Positions 1 through 11,239 of a stretch of DNA of 42,988 bases are shown here, one piece after another. The DNA comes from Actinomortierella ambigua. Taxonomy: Eukaryota; Mortierellomycota; Mortierellomycetes; Mortierellales; Mortierellaceae. Every line of letters begins with the position of its first letter. The first letter of the stretch is position 1. The stretch spans positions 1 through 42,988 of the forward strand of contig JAAAJB010000250.1 of assembly GCA_016098155.1 (NCBI GenBank), read 5' to 3'. Below the pieces are notes generated by a model, which was not told the origin of the DNA, did no database searches, and saw only the letters and a list, made by a program, of their open reading frames with translations. Both the position numbers and the translations under genes were made by a program.

Positions 1-2
1 AG

Positions 3-2423
3 GCACTCGATGTGCGACCCAAGTACTCGAAGAAATCAGATGTGTATGCTCTTGGAATGGTTATGTGGGCTATGGCTGCCAATTGCCCGGAACCATTTTA
101 TGACCAGCAGGACAATGTGGTTGTGGCGATGCTAGTCAGGAGTGGTGAGCGCGAGGAGATCCCTGGAGACACGCCAGCCGACTATCGGTCATGGATCGAG
201 CAATGTTGGCATCAGAATCCGAATAAACGACCCGATGCCAAAAATGTCGTCCTCCAGGACGATGTTGCGATGAGGTCGCGACTTGACATGATTAGCACCT
301 TTGTGTCTCTCGGGTCCAGCTTCAACGACTCGATTGGCGATCGACGAGCTACCTCGGGGTTCAAACGAGCATTGGATAGGCTGACGATCGTTGACAACCG
401 AGCAGAGAGTGCTAATAACAATTGCGGTGACAACCAAAAAAGGCCGCATCACGGCAGTGGCGACGAGGTCATCGACTATCTCCGAAGGATAGCCAGCAAA
501 GGCAGTGCCGATGCTCAGCTCGTTCTTGGATGGATGTGCGATCGTGGTCTTGATGTTGCTGGATCGAAAGAGGACGCTCCTCTCTGGTACCGCAAAGCAG
601 CCCAACAAGGCCATTCGACAGCACAGCTCAGGCTCGGTCGGATGTACGAGAGTCGCGATGGCAATGAGGATGCGAACCGTAGCGACAGTGAGGCAGCCAG
701 ATGGTATCGAATGGCAGCCGAACACGGCGAGGCGGAGGCCCAGCTCCGACTAGGAGTGTTTTATTTCCATGGTCGAGGAGTAGTTCGGAACGATGTCGAG
801 GCAGCAAAATGGTTCCGACGAGCGGCCGAGAGCGGTGTTGCGGAGGCACAGTTCAACCTAGGATTGATGTACTCTCGTGGTCAAGGCGTTAAGAAGAGCG
901 ATGTCAATGGCGCATCCTGGATGCGACATGCAGCGGACCAAGACATGGCCGAAGCACAATACGGTCTTGGATCGATGTACATGGATGGACGTGGTGTCGG
1001 GCGGTCGGCTGAGATGGCAGCAATGTGGTATCGGCGAGCAGCAGAGGAGGGACATGCGGCAGCACAATTACACCTAGGACTGATGCACTGCGAAGGCCGC
1101 GGTGTAAAAAAGAGCTTTACGGAAGCAGCCACATGGATGCGCAAGTCTGCGGAGCAGAACAATTCCGATGCACAGGTTGAACTTGGAGACATGTATCAGG
1201 GTGGCCACGGGCTCAAGCAAAGCTATACAGAGGCGGTGAAATGGTACCGTAGGTCTGCTAACCTCGCAAATACTACTGCTGAGAGGAAGCTTGGTCTTAT
1301 GTACGACTCTGGTCTTGGGGTCGACAGAGACGCGGCCGCCGCTGCTTCATGGTACCGTAAGGCGGCTGATCGTGGGGATACTGAAGGACAGTACCATCTT
1401 GGTATGCTCTACCAAAATGGGAGAGGTGTCGAGCAGAGCTTTGGCGATGCATTGGCATGGTATCGAAGAGCGGCTGATCAAGGGTATTCACTGGCCCAAA
1501 AACAGATCCCAGAATTATATCTGAAAAGTCTAAGTGATCAGCCCGACGATGTGGAGGCTATAGCCTGGCGCCACAAGGTAATTCGTGAAGACGATGCTTA
1601 CTCGCAGTATTATCTGGGTTGTATACACATCTATGGCGTTGTCGACAGGCAGGATTACAACGAGGCAGTTGCGTGGTTTCTGAAGGCTGCACGCAATGGA
1701 TTTGTGGGAGCAGAGTTCTATCTTGGTCGTGCATACGAGGGTGGCCTAGGAGTCGTGCAAAGCGATGTCGAGGCAGCCGAATGGTACCTCAAGGCCGCCA
1801 GCCATGGACACTCAGGAGCACAGCGTTCTATCGGTTGGATGTATGATCTTGGCAAGGGAGTCGAGCAGAACGACAAGCTGGCATTTGAGTGGTATGCCAA
1901 GAGTGCGCATCAAAAGCACAACAGTGCCATTTTTGATCTCGCATCAATGTACGAGTTGGGCATTGGAGTGGAGCGCGATGACACGAAAGTACATGTTCTG
2001 ATGAGAGAATTGACTTCGTGGTCAGATTCATATAATTCGGGACTTCTCCACTTACAATGGCTGACCTCGCCTGACTATCGATCACCAGAGAACGACTTGG
2101 ATGCCATCGCATTGTATCACGAGGGTGCCGCCAAAGGTTACGTTGCTGCTCAGTATAATCTTGGTCGGATGTACGAGAGGGGTCGTGGATTTGAGATGGA
2201 TAGGAGCCAGGCGATGGAGTGGTATCGCAAAGCAGCGGAACAAGGACACGAGGTTTCGCGTGAACGGTTTACCTTTCTCAAGTCTGTTGCCATGTATTGT
2301 AGAAATTCAGGAAGTGATATGATTCATAGTCATGAGCACCTTCTTAACGTCCAGGGTCACCTTGTTCCTGGAAAGGACACTTCGCCAGATTGGCTGCTAG
2401 TAACCAGGCGTTTTTACACTTAG
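3..2423 (+). CDS. Protein kinase-Sel1 repeat protein, 5' partial
   Basis: The reading frame is already open at base 3, so the 5' end of the gene lies outside the window; the first in-window residues are A-L-D-V-R-P-K-Y. Residues 1 to about 80 are the C-terminal lobe of a protein kinase: the P-K-Y-S-K-K-S-D-V-Y-A-L-G stretch matches the activation-segment end and subdomain IX (invariant Asp), and W-I-E-Q-C-W...N-K-R-P matches subdomain XI (invariant Arg). A linker of about 80 residues follows. From about residue 165 to 765 there are roughly 15-16 Sel1-like (TPR-like) repeats of the form A-Q-x-x-L-G-x-M-Y-x-x-G-x-G-V...A-x-x-W-Y-R-K-A-A, which form a solenoid for protein binding. The last 40 residues have no recognised domain. 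The seen part has no intron. By family knowledge this is a cytoplasmic signalling or scaffold kinase; its substrate and partner cannot be told. The catalytic loop is not in view, so activity cannot be judged. Confidence 0.9.
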   Translation, partial: ALDVRPKYSKKSDVYALGMVMWAMAANCPEPFYDQQDNVVVAMLVRSGEREEIPGDTPADYRSWIEQCWHQNPNKRPDAKNVVLQDDVAMRSRLDMISTFVSLGSSFNDSIGDRRATSGFKRALDRLTIVDNRAESANNNCGDNQKRPHHGSGDEVIDYLRRIASKGSADAQLVLGWMCDRGLDVAGSKEDAPLWYRKAAQQGHSTAQLRLGRMYESRDGNEDANRSDSEAARWYRMAAEHGEAEAQLRLGVFYFHGRGVVRNDVEAAKWFRRAAESGVAEAQFNLGLMYSRGQGVKKSDVNGASWMRHAADQDMAEAQYGLGSMYMDGRGVGRSAEMAAMWYRRAAEEGHAAAQLHLGLMHCEGRGVKKSFTEAATWMRKSAEQNNSDAQVELGDMYQGGHGLKQSYTEAVKWYRRSANLANTTAERKLGLMYDSGLGVDRDAAAAASWYRKAADRGDTEGQYHLGMLYQNGRGVEQSFGDALAWYRRAADQGYSLAQKQIPELYLKSLSDQPDDVEAIAWRHKVIREDDAYSQYYLGCIHIYGVVDRQDYNEAVAWFLKAARNGFVGAEFYLGRAYEGGLGVVQSDVEAAEWYLKAASHGHSGAQRSIGWMYDLGKGVEQNDKLAFEWYAKSAHQKHNSAIFDLASMYELGIGVERDDTKVHVLMRELTSWSDSYNSGLLHLQWLTSPDYRSPENDLDAIALYHEGAAKGYVAAQYNLGRMYERGRGFEMDRSQAMEWYRKAAEQGHEVSRERFTFLKSVAMYCRNSGSDMIHSHEHLLNVQGHLVPGKDTSPDWLLVTRRFYT

Positions 2424-3566
2424 AAAAGGTGTAAAACATCCGATTTATATTTACGAATATAGTCATATCAGTAAATGGCGGCTGGTTCAAATTTAAGGGA
2501 GCTCACAATTTTAACAACGCTCAAAGTGAGCTGAGAGTGGATCATCCGAAGGAAAGCATAGAAAAGCGCGATGGAGACGACTCAAAGGTGAGGCGAATGG
2601 CTATGGTGCAGACCAGCAAAAAGTGGAAAATTCGATCCCGGACTGATCACGTGGATCACAACCCTTGATTTCCTTGAGTTACCGAAAAAAAAGAGAGAAT
2701 GTTCCTTCAGTTTCTTCCACAACTTCTCTTTCTTTCGATCTCTCACGTACAAACACACACAAACACGCACGCACACAGGCTTTCCAGATAGAAAACTGGA
2801 TTGTCCTTTTGCATTTTTATTTGCTCGACTTTCACAAAATATGGTGTTGTGCATGGTGTCCTTTCCTCTCATACTTGTGATCGCGAGTCTTCCAGAAGAA
2901 TCTGACCGTGGCGACCATATCCCTTCGCAAGTCATGAAGGCCACAAGCCCTGAAAGTCGTTCCTACGCAGGAACCATGGTTATCGTCGGTCAAGGTAAAA
3001 GAAATGAAACAACATGACAGGTTATACTTACCTGCTGACATTTCCCGCTGAACTGTCAATGCGCCATTAATCCTGACTTCAATATCAGCGCTTGCAGCAA
3101 GCGAACCCGTTTGGCAGCCTAGAAGACCTGTCATGAGGTATGGCATGATTTTCACACAGCAGGACTCAATTGGTACTACCAAAGCAATGTACTGCGAGCG
3201 GAAAGGCCAAAGTGGTTTTGGCCACAAACCCGGACATGTGTATGTTCACGAGATGGAGTCGAGGTTTCCCATTGGATACGACTCCAACCATGGAATGGGT
3301 ATGGCAAAATAGCAGAAAACAATCACGATGTTTCTACCAAACTTATGGGGCCTGTGAAAAGAAAACAAAACGCCTATTTTTTTCTCACCAGGGGATAATA
3401 CCCTTCGCTTGGTTCACCGCGCTTACTCGTTGCTCGCCTGTGATCTTTGAAGACAAATGCGAAAATAAGGCATGTAAAAAAAAGAAATGAATGGTATTTT
3501 TTTTGTTGGAGAACCAGACCTTGACTTCTCCCTATGAAGAGATATAAAAAAATAAACTACACCTCT
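2424..3566. other. Convergent intergenic region, no recognised gene
   Basis: This is the space between the kinase-Sel1 gene (+) and the CSC1-like gene (-), so it holds both 3' ends. It contains a CA/CG-rich simple repeat around 2748-2780 and an A/T-rich end near 3470-3560. On the minus strand a short ORF starts at an ATG at 3146 and runs to a stop at 2832. It includes a good splice donor (CAG|gtaagt, near 3032) and an acceptor (cctgcgtag, near 2964) that would remove 69 nt in frame. The product of about 80 residues matches nothing I recognise, so I do not call it a gene. Confidence 0.5.
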
Positions 3567-6500
3567 CTAAAATAAATCTCGACTCATCTCGCCTTCTTGG
3601 CCATTGCCAACCAACTTGCCATAGTACCCAATCGGTCGCTTCACGATCACACCAACAGAGCCACCAATGATTCCTGCAGCACCAGGGCCCAATCTTGCCG
3701 AGGCCGACGCTTGCTGCTGTGCATCTGGAGACGTCGGCGCATGGCTGTGGTGGGGATGGTTGGTCGGCAGAGACGCCGGGTCCAACCACGATAGCAAACC
3801 ATCGCCCACGTGGCGTTGGACTCTGGTAGGAGCAGTGGTCGTTGTCGTTGTCGTCGTTGTGGTAGTGGTCGTCGTCGTCGTGGTCGTTGTCGCGCCACCC
3901 ATCGCCGTCGCCAAGGTCGCCGTGGCCGTTGTCAGCGTGGCCAAAGTGGCGCTACTGGTTGTGCCAGCATGAACAACTCCATGGCCAGTACCAGCACCGG
4001 TACCGGCACTCGTTGCAGGACCACCACCAACACCAACACCGCTCACGCCGGCAACGCCCTCCGCAACGCCTTCCTCCGAGACCATGATACGATCTCCAAA
4101 ACGACCCTTGTGCTCATCATCCTTACCCCACACGACATGGCGGGCATCTAGCCAGACCGTCAACCCAACCGTACGCAGATCACGAATCTCCTGATCCGCC
4201 AAGGCGATGGCCTCGGCCGTGATGCTAAAGAGTTGTTGTTGCTGTAGCACGCATTTCTGATGCTCTTGCCACTGCTGCTGCCGTTGCTTCTCCAGATCGA
4301 GATCGCTCAGCCCTGTAACGGCAGCGGCGGCGGCGGCTGCAGTGGCTGTAGCATCCATAGCCGTCGTCGGCGTGCTACAGAGGGCATGAGTGGACGAGGA
4401 CGTGGACGAAGGCAAGGGGAAAAACGACGTGGACGACGGCGCCGCCAGCTGGCCATAGATGCCTCCGACCTGCGACCCGCCTGTGCCACCGATGGTCGAA
4501 AGCGCACAACCACTGGTCGTCACTGGCGAGCTCAAATGGTTGCTCTGTTGCTGCTGCATCATCATCATGGCCTCCAGGGACATGTCGACCACGGGCGGGC
4601 CCACAAACGACTGCTCGGTCTGGCTCGGCAGCCAGACCATGGGCCGCGAGGCAGCCTCGGCAATCACCGGGTTCACATACAGGCTCTGGATCCGGTCCCA
4701 GACCTTGGCCGCAACAAACGTGTCGCGATGGATCAAGAGCATCGGTAGACTAGGCCCGCCACGTCGGCGTGGGTGGTGATGATGGTGCGGGTGCAACGAG
4801 GACGATGCGAGACCACAAGGCAACGCCGTCGCGGCGCCATTCGGTGTCGCCGATGTGTTGTTGGCCGAGAAGCTCGTGTTGAGGGACACCTTGCTATCGG
4901 CAAAGGACCAGTCGGAGACCGAAAGACTCACCATCGACTCGTCGTGGTGATTAGACTGCACACCGGCGCCGCCATCATGATGATCGCCATAGGGGTGCGT
5001 CGTATGGAGCATGTGCGCTACCGACGGTGAAGTCGATTGGGCCGTACTCGGTCGGCCCACTGTATCCAGCGAGCCCGTGAAATGAGCCGCCCGACGATAA
5101 GGGCCCAGGGACTGATGCCGTGCCAAAGCGCCGCTATGGTTGCTGTGGAGGTTATTGACGCTGTGGTGTCCGCCCTTTGTTGCATCCTTGCTGCTGCCCT
5201 CTCCAGCCTCACCATTCAGAGCCTCTTTACTTCTTCGTGTGGCGATTGACGACGCCTTTCGAAGGGCGCGAACGATCTCTCGATACTTGAGCTCGCGGTC
5301 CTGCTCCTCCGGATCGACGATGGCCCACGTGAGAGGACGCGTTGGTCCGTTGGTCGTTGGGGAGGCTGTCGTGGACTGAGGGTACGGCATAGCCGAAACA
5401 GACGTAATCAGCACCGGCCGTGGGGGGAGTGCCCTTCCCGAGACCGATCCTGGATGAGAGGGCGCTGCCATCATCGCCGCCGACTGGGACATTGTCACCG
5501 GAGGCTGGTGTGAGTGATTCTCGGTCTGACCCTCTTCCAGGATCGGTGTTTCGGGCACGGCACTCAACGGCGATCGTGGCGTTGTTGCCGTGATGTCCGA
5601 TCGGGACCCTTGGCGCTCACGAAGGCTTCGAGGCGGCGGCGATGCAGGAGGCTTGGGAAGATAGGGTTTTGTCGGACTGGTGAGTTGGCGCTGGTGGCCT
5701 GGCGTCGTGGCCGACGTTGTTGAGAGGTCTTCGCCGCTGTTGTTTGCACTGGGTGGCATTAAACAATCCTCTGGTGGCGGGATCATGATCGGAGGCGGTG
5801 GGGCCTTGTGCTGGGATTGAACCCGCGCATGGAAACCTTTGACATTCTTCTCTGCCCCCTGTAGTTGAGACTGAGTGGCTTGAGGAGATGATGGTGGATC
5901 TTGCTGCTGCTGCTGCTGGTCTAGCTGCTGTGTTGGCGGTGGTGATGGTTGTGGCTGTTGCTGCTGTTGCTGCTGCTGTTGTTGTTGCTGTTGCCTTTGT
6001 TTCCTCTCCTGACGTTTCTTTTCCTCGGCTGAATCTACGCCAACAATCTCGCGTTCGTAACCCTCGAGATCAAACATGGACCTTGGGCGATTCGATGGGT
6101 CTCCAGGCCACGTGCCATTGTAGGTACTTGAAAAGGTTGACAGCACCGAGTGGCGGACCTGACCATAGATGGTGAGAGGACGCTGCAAGATCGACATACG
6201 TTTTCGCAAACGCGCAGAAGTGGATGGCTGGCCATTGTTCTGATCCTCGGCTCCCGAGGTAGGCTCGTCTCCACCATTGGCTGACGTCGTCGTCGTCGGC
6301 TCACCTGTGGATGTGTCATGAGCCTTCTTTGGCTGCTGGCAGGAGCGGTCCTGGCTTGCCACATCCGACAGGCTCACGCTCGAGTCCTGATGCATCTGCT
6401 TCTCATACTCGTTGAACACGGTCGACTCGGTGCTGGTCTGCATGACCTTGGGATCCAGGTGATATTGCTCAACACGCTCGAGCATCCTATCCTCGTGCCG

Positions 6501-9500
6501 CTGAAACTTGTCCAACAACAGCCATCCAGCCAAACCAGTCGCAATAGCCATCATAGCGCAGAACCCTGTGTGGACGTAGGCCTTGCGGGCCGCAAAGTAC
6601 GTCATCAGCACCAAGGCAGGGATGGCTGAAAGAGGAAACACCAGTGCACGTACAGCCTGCACATAGTGCAATCCGCCAGACTGGCTTCGGGTCGTCACTA
6701 CTTGTGTCAGGAGGTACCGTAGACAGATAGTCACGCACAGCAACGCGCCCAACCAGACCCAGAACAGGATCGGCGCCAACGGCGCCAACGACAACGACAG
6801 CAAAAACAGGACCGTCAAGTGTGGGTACACAGTCTGCAATGTCAGAACAGGGGGCTTGCGGACCGAAAAGGCTTGACGAGGCGTCAGTGTGGATGGCTTG
6901 CGACCAGAATCAAGACGCGACATGGCCTTGGCTGGGGTGGTGGCCGGCATCGACTCTGAGAGCGACTGGAACGCCTCGCGGATCTCACTGCGTTCCCACC
7001 ACGACCGATACATGGTCCATGGGTTCAGAGAAGGCAGTGTTGGAAATAGGCGATCCAATTGGAGAAGTTGGATGCAAGGCAAGACGATGCCAGCCAGCGC
7101 CACGTAGGCAAATACAAGAGTCGCATAGGATGGCAAGGCGTGTGACAGGAACACAGAGGTTGGTGGGACCGTTTGAGAGTTGACCGATCCTTGCCACGAG
7201 TAGTACAGGGCCATGATCGGGTGGAGGAGCACCAAATTGACCATCTGTTTAAAAAGCCATGATAAATTGCAATCTTTTGTTAGCACTGATAGATACCTTC
7301 CTTTTCTGCGTATTGATTACACCTTGCATCACGATGGACATACCAAGTAGCACAGGTAAATTCGCTGTGTTGAAAGCTCGGTTTCAACACGAGAGACACG
7401 CCCCCAGTACGAAACAACCTCTACGATAAGAGACAGGAAGGGAGTGAATCATCGGGTGAGTATGAAAAAACGCGATGAATTTTTGTGACAACCCTATTGT
7501 CGTCCCCTTCTTATTCCTAATGCACCTACCGCTCAAGATCCATGAGGATCCGGTCATCAAGATGGCCAAAAGCAAAGGCGCCACAATGCCCGGAATGTAA
7601 AAATCTGTCATAGCTCCCGACTCAAGGGACAGGGGGTCGTCAGTGGAGATGCTTCTCCAACGCTGGTACACGGCCATGGACGCGATGACCGTCACTGGGG
7701 TGGACGCAATGCGAACAAGAAAAAATACACACGCAAATTCGGGGTCAGTAAGACAGAGCTTTTTTTTTCTTTTTCTTCGATACCTGACCGAAAGAGAACA
7801 TTCAAATGAAGAACCAAATCAAATACCGACATACCAATGAGCGCACTTCCGACAAGAATCATGACCAACACCACTGTGACCATGGCTCGACTAAGAGCCA
7901 ATGCACGCCTGCTCTTCAGCTGGCCGATTCTGCTCCACTCGACGTCCCGCAGTGTCACGCCCAGCACTCGGCTCTGGACAGGGACACGATCAGCTCCTAC
8001 CGGACCTTCGGCCAGCTGTTTGGCGCCGATACGGCTCTTCATCAGAATAAACGCCGTGGGTAGCTCCTTGATCGAGCGGCTACCGCTACCACCACCACTG
8101 CCACCACCGCTGCCGCTGTCCACGCTTCCCTTCCGTTCCGAGCTGACCGAAGCAGGGGCAAGGCCCGGCGAGGCCTCCTTGACTGGAGCAATGGTAGCCA
8201 CACCCACATTGGGCTCGGCTTGCTGGGTCGTCAAGGTCAGGATCGACTGGAGTCCAAACTCATCCACGATATCGGAAGTGCTACCGCCATCAACACCATC
8301 ATGATGGAGGTTGGTACCACCGCCGCCACCACCACTGCTGCTGCTGTTGCCTCCTGCTGCTCCATGCTTCATGGCTAATATTTGTCGTTGGTAGGCTTGA
8401 TCCTCGGCGCGGTCCTGCATCGTTGCCTTGCGGTAGTCGTCATGCTGTTGCTGGATGACCTTGACAAGCTGGCAAAGCTCTGCACGGTAGTACCGGATCG
8501 AGTCGTGGCGGGTGCTAAAGAACGGGATGCCCGCGTAGTGTGTCGGACGCGCCGGTTTGTTGTGCCACCGGTATCGTCTGTTGTTTAAGCCCGTGAAGGT
8601 GGTCATTCCTGGGAGTCGTAGGTTGTTGGTGGAGGCGGCCATTCCCGACGTCATGTTTCCAGTAGTGGACAGCATCCGTCGCACATCCCCAGCCGCTAAC
8701 GAGGGCGGCAATGCGGAACCCATGATGATCGAGGCGTTGTGATGGGGTAGTGGCGATGGTTGCGACGGTTGGGTCAGGTCGGTGAACGACAGCTTGGGCA
8801 GCTGCGAGAGTTGATACATCTTCAAGTGGCCCACATGATCGTTGGACCGTCGCTTCTTCTCGTCTTTGGCATCGCCATCGCCACCGTTCTCGTCATCTTC
8901 GTCTTGCTCACCATCGTCCACACCGCCATCGCCAATACCGCCGCCAACACCACCACCACGTCGCCTTCCATGCTCACTTTTTGTTGCAAAGGGGTAGTAA
9001 CAGCTCTCGAGAATCGACATGGGGCCGCCATCCCCTTGGAAACAGTTGCCACTGCCGCCGCTGCCAACAACGCCATGGCGGATGCCGCGAAGGTTGTCGC
9101 CCACCGCTTGGACCTTGTCGAGCCATTTCGCCCAGAAAGACAGGTTTTGTTGTTGCTCCTGTTGCGCTTGGCGGGCTTGTAGGGCAGCGGCTGCTGCCGC
9201 GGCTCGTTCGCGTTCTCGGCGCAGTCGCTCGTTTCGGTTGCGCTGGATGCATGCTGCCAGCACGGATGATCGAGCGAGGTTGGCCAGGTACTGTGATTGG
9301 ACGTGCTCCAGCCGGTCCAAAACAACTCTGCGTCTCCTCACAGCCCGCTCCATGGATGTGATATCCCTTTATATATTTCGTTCATTGGAAAATGGGAAGA
9401 ATGGAGAAAGTGTGTGAGAAATGGGATCCACTCAGCCTTTTGATCATCACATTATCAGTAAGAGAGAACAAGAAAGGAAACGAGACGATAAGGGTCCTTA

Positions 9501-11239
9501 CCGGCAGATGTAAACATGCTCGATGCCGTCAGCTACTTGGCCAAACATTTTGGAGAGTGCAGAAACACTGCGAAGGTCCTCTGGTAGGTCTTGCAACATG
9601 ACGACACGCGACGAGTACATGGCTGCGCCACGGAAGAGATAGTCTTGACGCAGGCGGAGATAGACCGACAATTCGGTCCATATCCACAAAAAGATGAATC
9701 CTGGTAGGAGAAAAAGTGATATCAAAGGCGTGGGGGGGGGTGCAACAGTAGTGCAAAGATGGGAAAGGGATCACAAAACAACATGATGGTGAGTGAGTTT
9801 CTCCAAGAAAAAAAAAACATTCACTATAGCAAAGCCCCCCCCCCAATCCCTCCCTCGCTCTCTCTCGCTCTCTCCTTCTTTAGTTTGTTTGGGATACCTG
9901 TACACAAGGCAGTAAAAAAGATGGTGGCCCAAGCGCGATCAATCTCGGTCAAGTTGGATATGAACGTGCTCTCAACCCTCCACCCTTTGACGATACCCTT
10001 GCTAGCCAGGCTCTCGCCCGTCTGTCCGATGACATAGGTTGGCACCAGCACCACAATTGCAAACATGCCAATGATGAGCGAGAGAAGCAGAAGCATATTG
10101 AGGAACCGAATCAGCAGGTAGTGATCGAGTCCGATCTTGCTGATAATGAGCTTCTCCAGCTGCGCTGCATACGTCTGCTGCCTCTGTCTATAATTATGCC
10201 CATGGTGGTGGTGGTGGTGGTGGTGGTACTGCTGCTGCTGCTGCTGCCTCTCCTTTTCAGAGTGCCGCTGTTGGGATTGCCTTAAATAATTGACTTTAAA
10301 TAGCAAGGAGGAGATAATGGACGGCATGGAAGCCAGGTCAGGAGAGGATGGTTCCTCAGCAGGGGCTTCAGTAGCCTGCTGGACGGAGGCGTTCGGCACA
10401 GGATGTTGTCTATCGGCAGTGGAGGAAGAAGGTACGGCACGGGAGGCGGAGGACTCAGCAGATGAACCCAAGTGAGGCGATGGGGCAGCAGCGGCAACAG
10501 CAGGACTGGCAGGCGACAGTGCTGAAGAGTGGGTGCTGGCGCCTTGGGCTGTATGCACGTGCGCGAGTGTATCTGTGTTGGGTGCCTGGTGCTGGTGAGG
10601 TGTGCCTCCTTCCTGTGCTCCTGTTCCAACTGCAGCTGCCTTTTCAAGAGATGTATGGTGGTGGTGGTGTGCATTCTCAGGGGTTACATTAGGGGAGGCA
10701 TTCACAACAACAGCATAAGAGGTGCCCTCCTCCTCCTCCTCCTTGAGATTGTTACGGCTGAGACACATTGTGCTATTGTTGGGCGCATCCATGGCCTGAG
10801 AGGAGGGGGCATGGTGCTGTTGGTCGTGATGGTTCTGGTAATGCTTTTGGTGTTGCTGTTGCTGCTGTTCTTGTTGGTAGAAGATATGACGATGGCTGCC
10901 TCCCACAAGGCTCCTTCGCAGGTCGAGCATGGGTGCTACCCATCCCAGAAATTGAGGCGGCAGCTTTGCAGAGCGATGCTCCTTGCGCACATAAAACATG
11001 CGCGATGCATAGATGGAGCTTCGTTTTGCACGCAGGTACGAGAAGAGGATGAACGATGCGACAGCGATGAGGCATGACACTCCGACAGCGCTGTAGAGAG
11101 CAGGAGAGGTTGTTTGCTGAAAGTAGAAGTGTGTCCCGTCAGCACCTCCATTTCGAGAAGAGATATCGTCGGTTGTTGCTGTTGGTTTGAGGAGAGAGGT
11201 ATGGCTTGTTGTGGTGTGGGGTGGCAGTCGTTGTGCCAT
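3567..11239 (-). CDS. CSC1/OSCA/TMEM63-family channel-like protein, extra long
   Basis: Six exons (minus strand): 11239-9898, 9700-9502, 9366-7835, 7694-7530, 7420-7344, 7244-3567. All junctions are GT-AG, phases agree, and the product is 2330 aa; most fungal relatives are about 800-1000 aa. The start is the first ATG in the frame (M-A-Q-R-L-P-P), in good context. Family signs in order: N-terminal TM1 (about 49-69) followed by S-S-I-Y-A-S-R-M-F; TM2-TM3 (about 376-404 and 437-462); the cytosolic RNA-binding-like fold with V-M-L-Q-D-L-P-E-D-L and H-V-Y-I-C-R-D; a later cytosolic part with H-Y-A-G-I-P-F-F and Y-Y-R-A-E-L; then the conserved pore-region TMs (G-A-M-T-D-F-Y-I-P-G-I-V-A-P through exon 6). 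The distant C-terminal patch with N-P-V-I-A-E-A-A-S-R-P-M-V-W-L-P resembles the PHM7_ext tail. The family forms osmosensitive or mechanosensitive Ca2+-permeable channels or lipid scramblases. Long Q, H, T, A and G runs separate the conserved blocks and account for the extra length. Confidence 0.9.
3834..3892 (-). repeat. Trinucleotide tract coding poly-threonine
   Basis: An imperfect ACN trinucleotide run in the last exon of the CSC1-like gene codes an almost pure threonine tract of about 19 residues near the C terminus. Codons are mixed (ACG, ACC, ACA), so the repeat is old or under selection at protein level rather than a fresh expansion. Confidence 0.85.
5899..5998 (-). repeat. CAG/CAA tract coding poly-glutamine
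   Basis: Two glutamine runs, separated by a Pro-rich piece, lie in the C-terminal disordered region of the CSC1-like protein. CAG and CAA codons are interspersed. Tracts of this kind often vary in length between strains. Confidence 0.85.
10200..10247 (-). repeat. CAC and CAG tracts coding poly-His and poly-Gln
   Basis: On the minus strand a pure CAG run followed by a pure CAC run codes Q and then H repeats between TM1 and TM2 of the CSC1-like protein. The tracts are nearly perfect at DNA level, unlike the mixed-codon threonine tract, which suggests recent slippage. Confidence 0.85.

Noticed and set aside
2625..2650. tRNA B-box-like ttcgatccc
   Set aside because: No A box at the right distance and no cloverleaf could be drawn.
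7245..7286. Exon 6 of the CSC1-like gene starting at 7286
   Set aside because: The acceptor aaacag at 7245 joins in phase to exon 5 and restores the conserved pore-region helix; the extra residues are intron.
3597..9417. Many plus-strand ORFs of 60-160 codons
   Set aside because: They are shadows of the CSC1-like exons and their trinucleotide repeats (for example Val or Arg runs opposite Thr codons).
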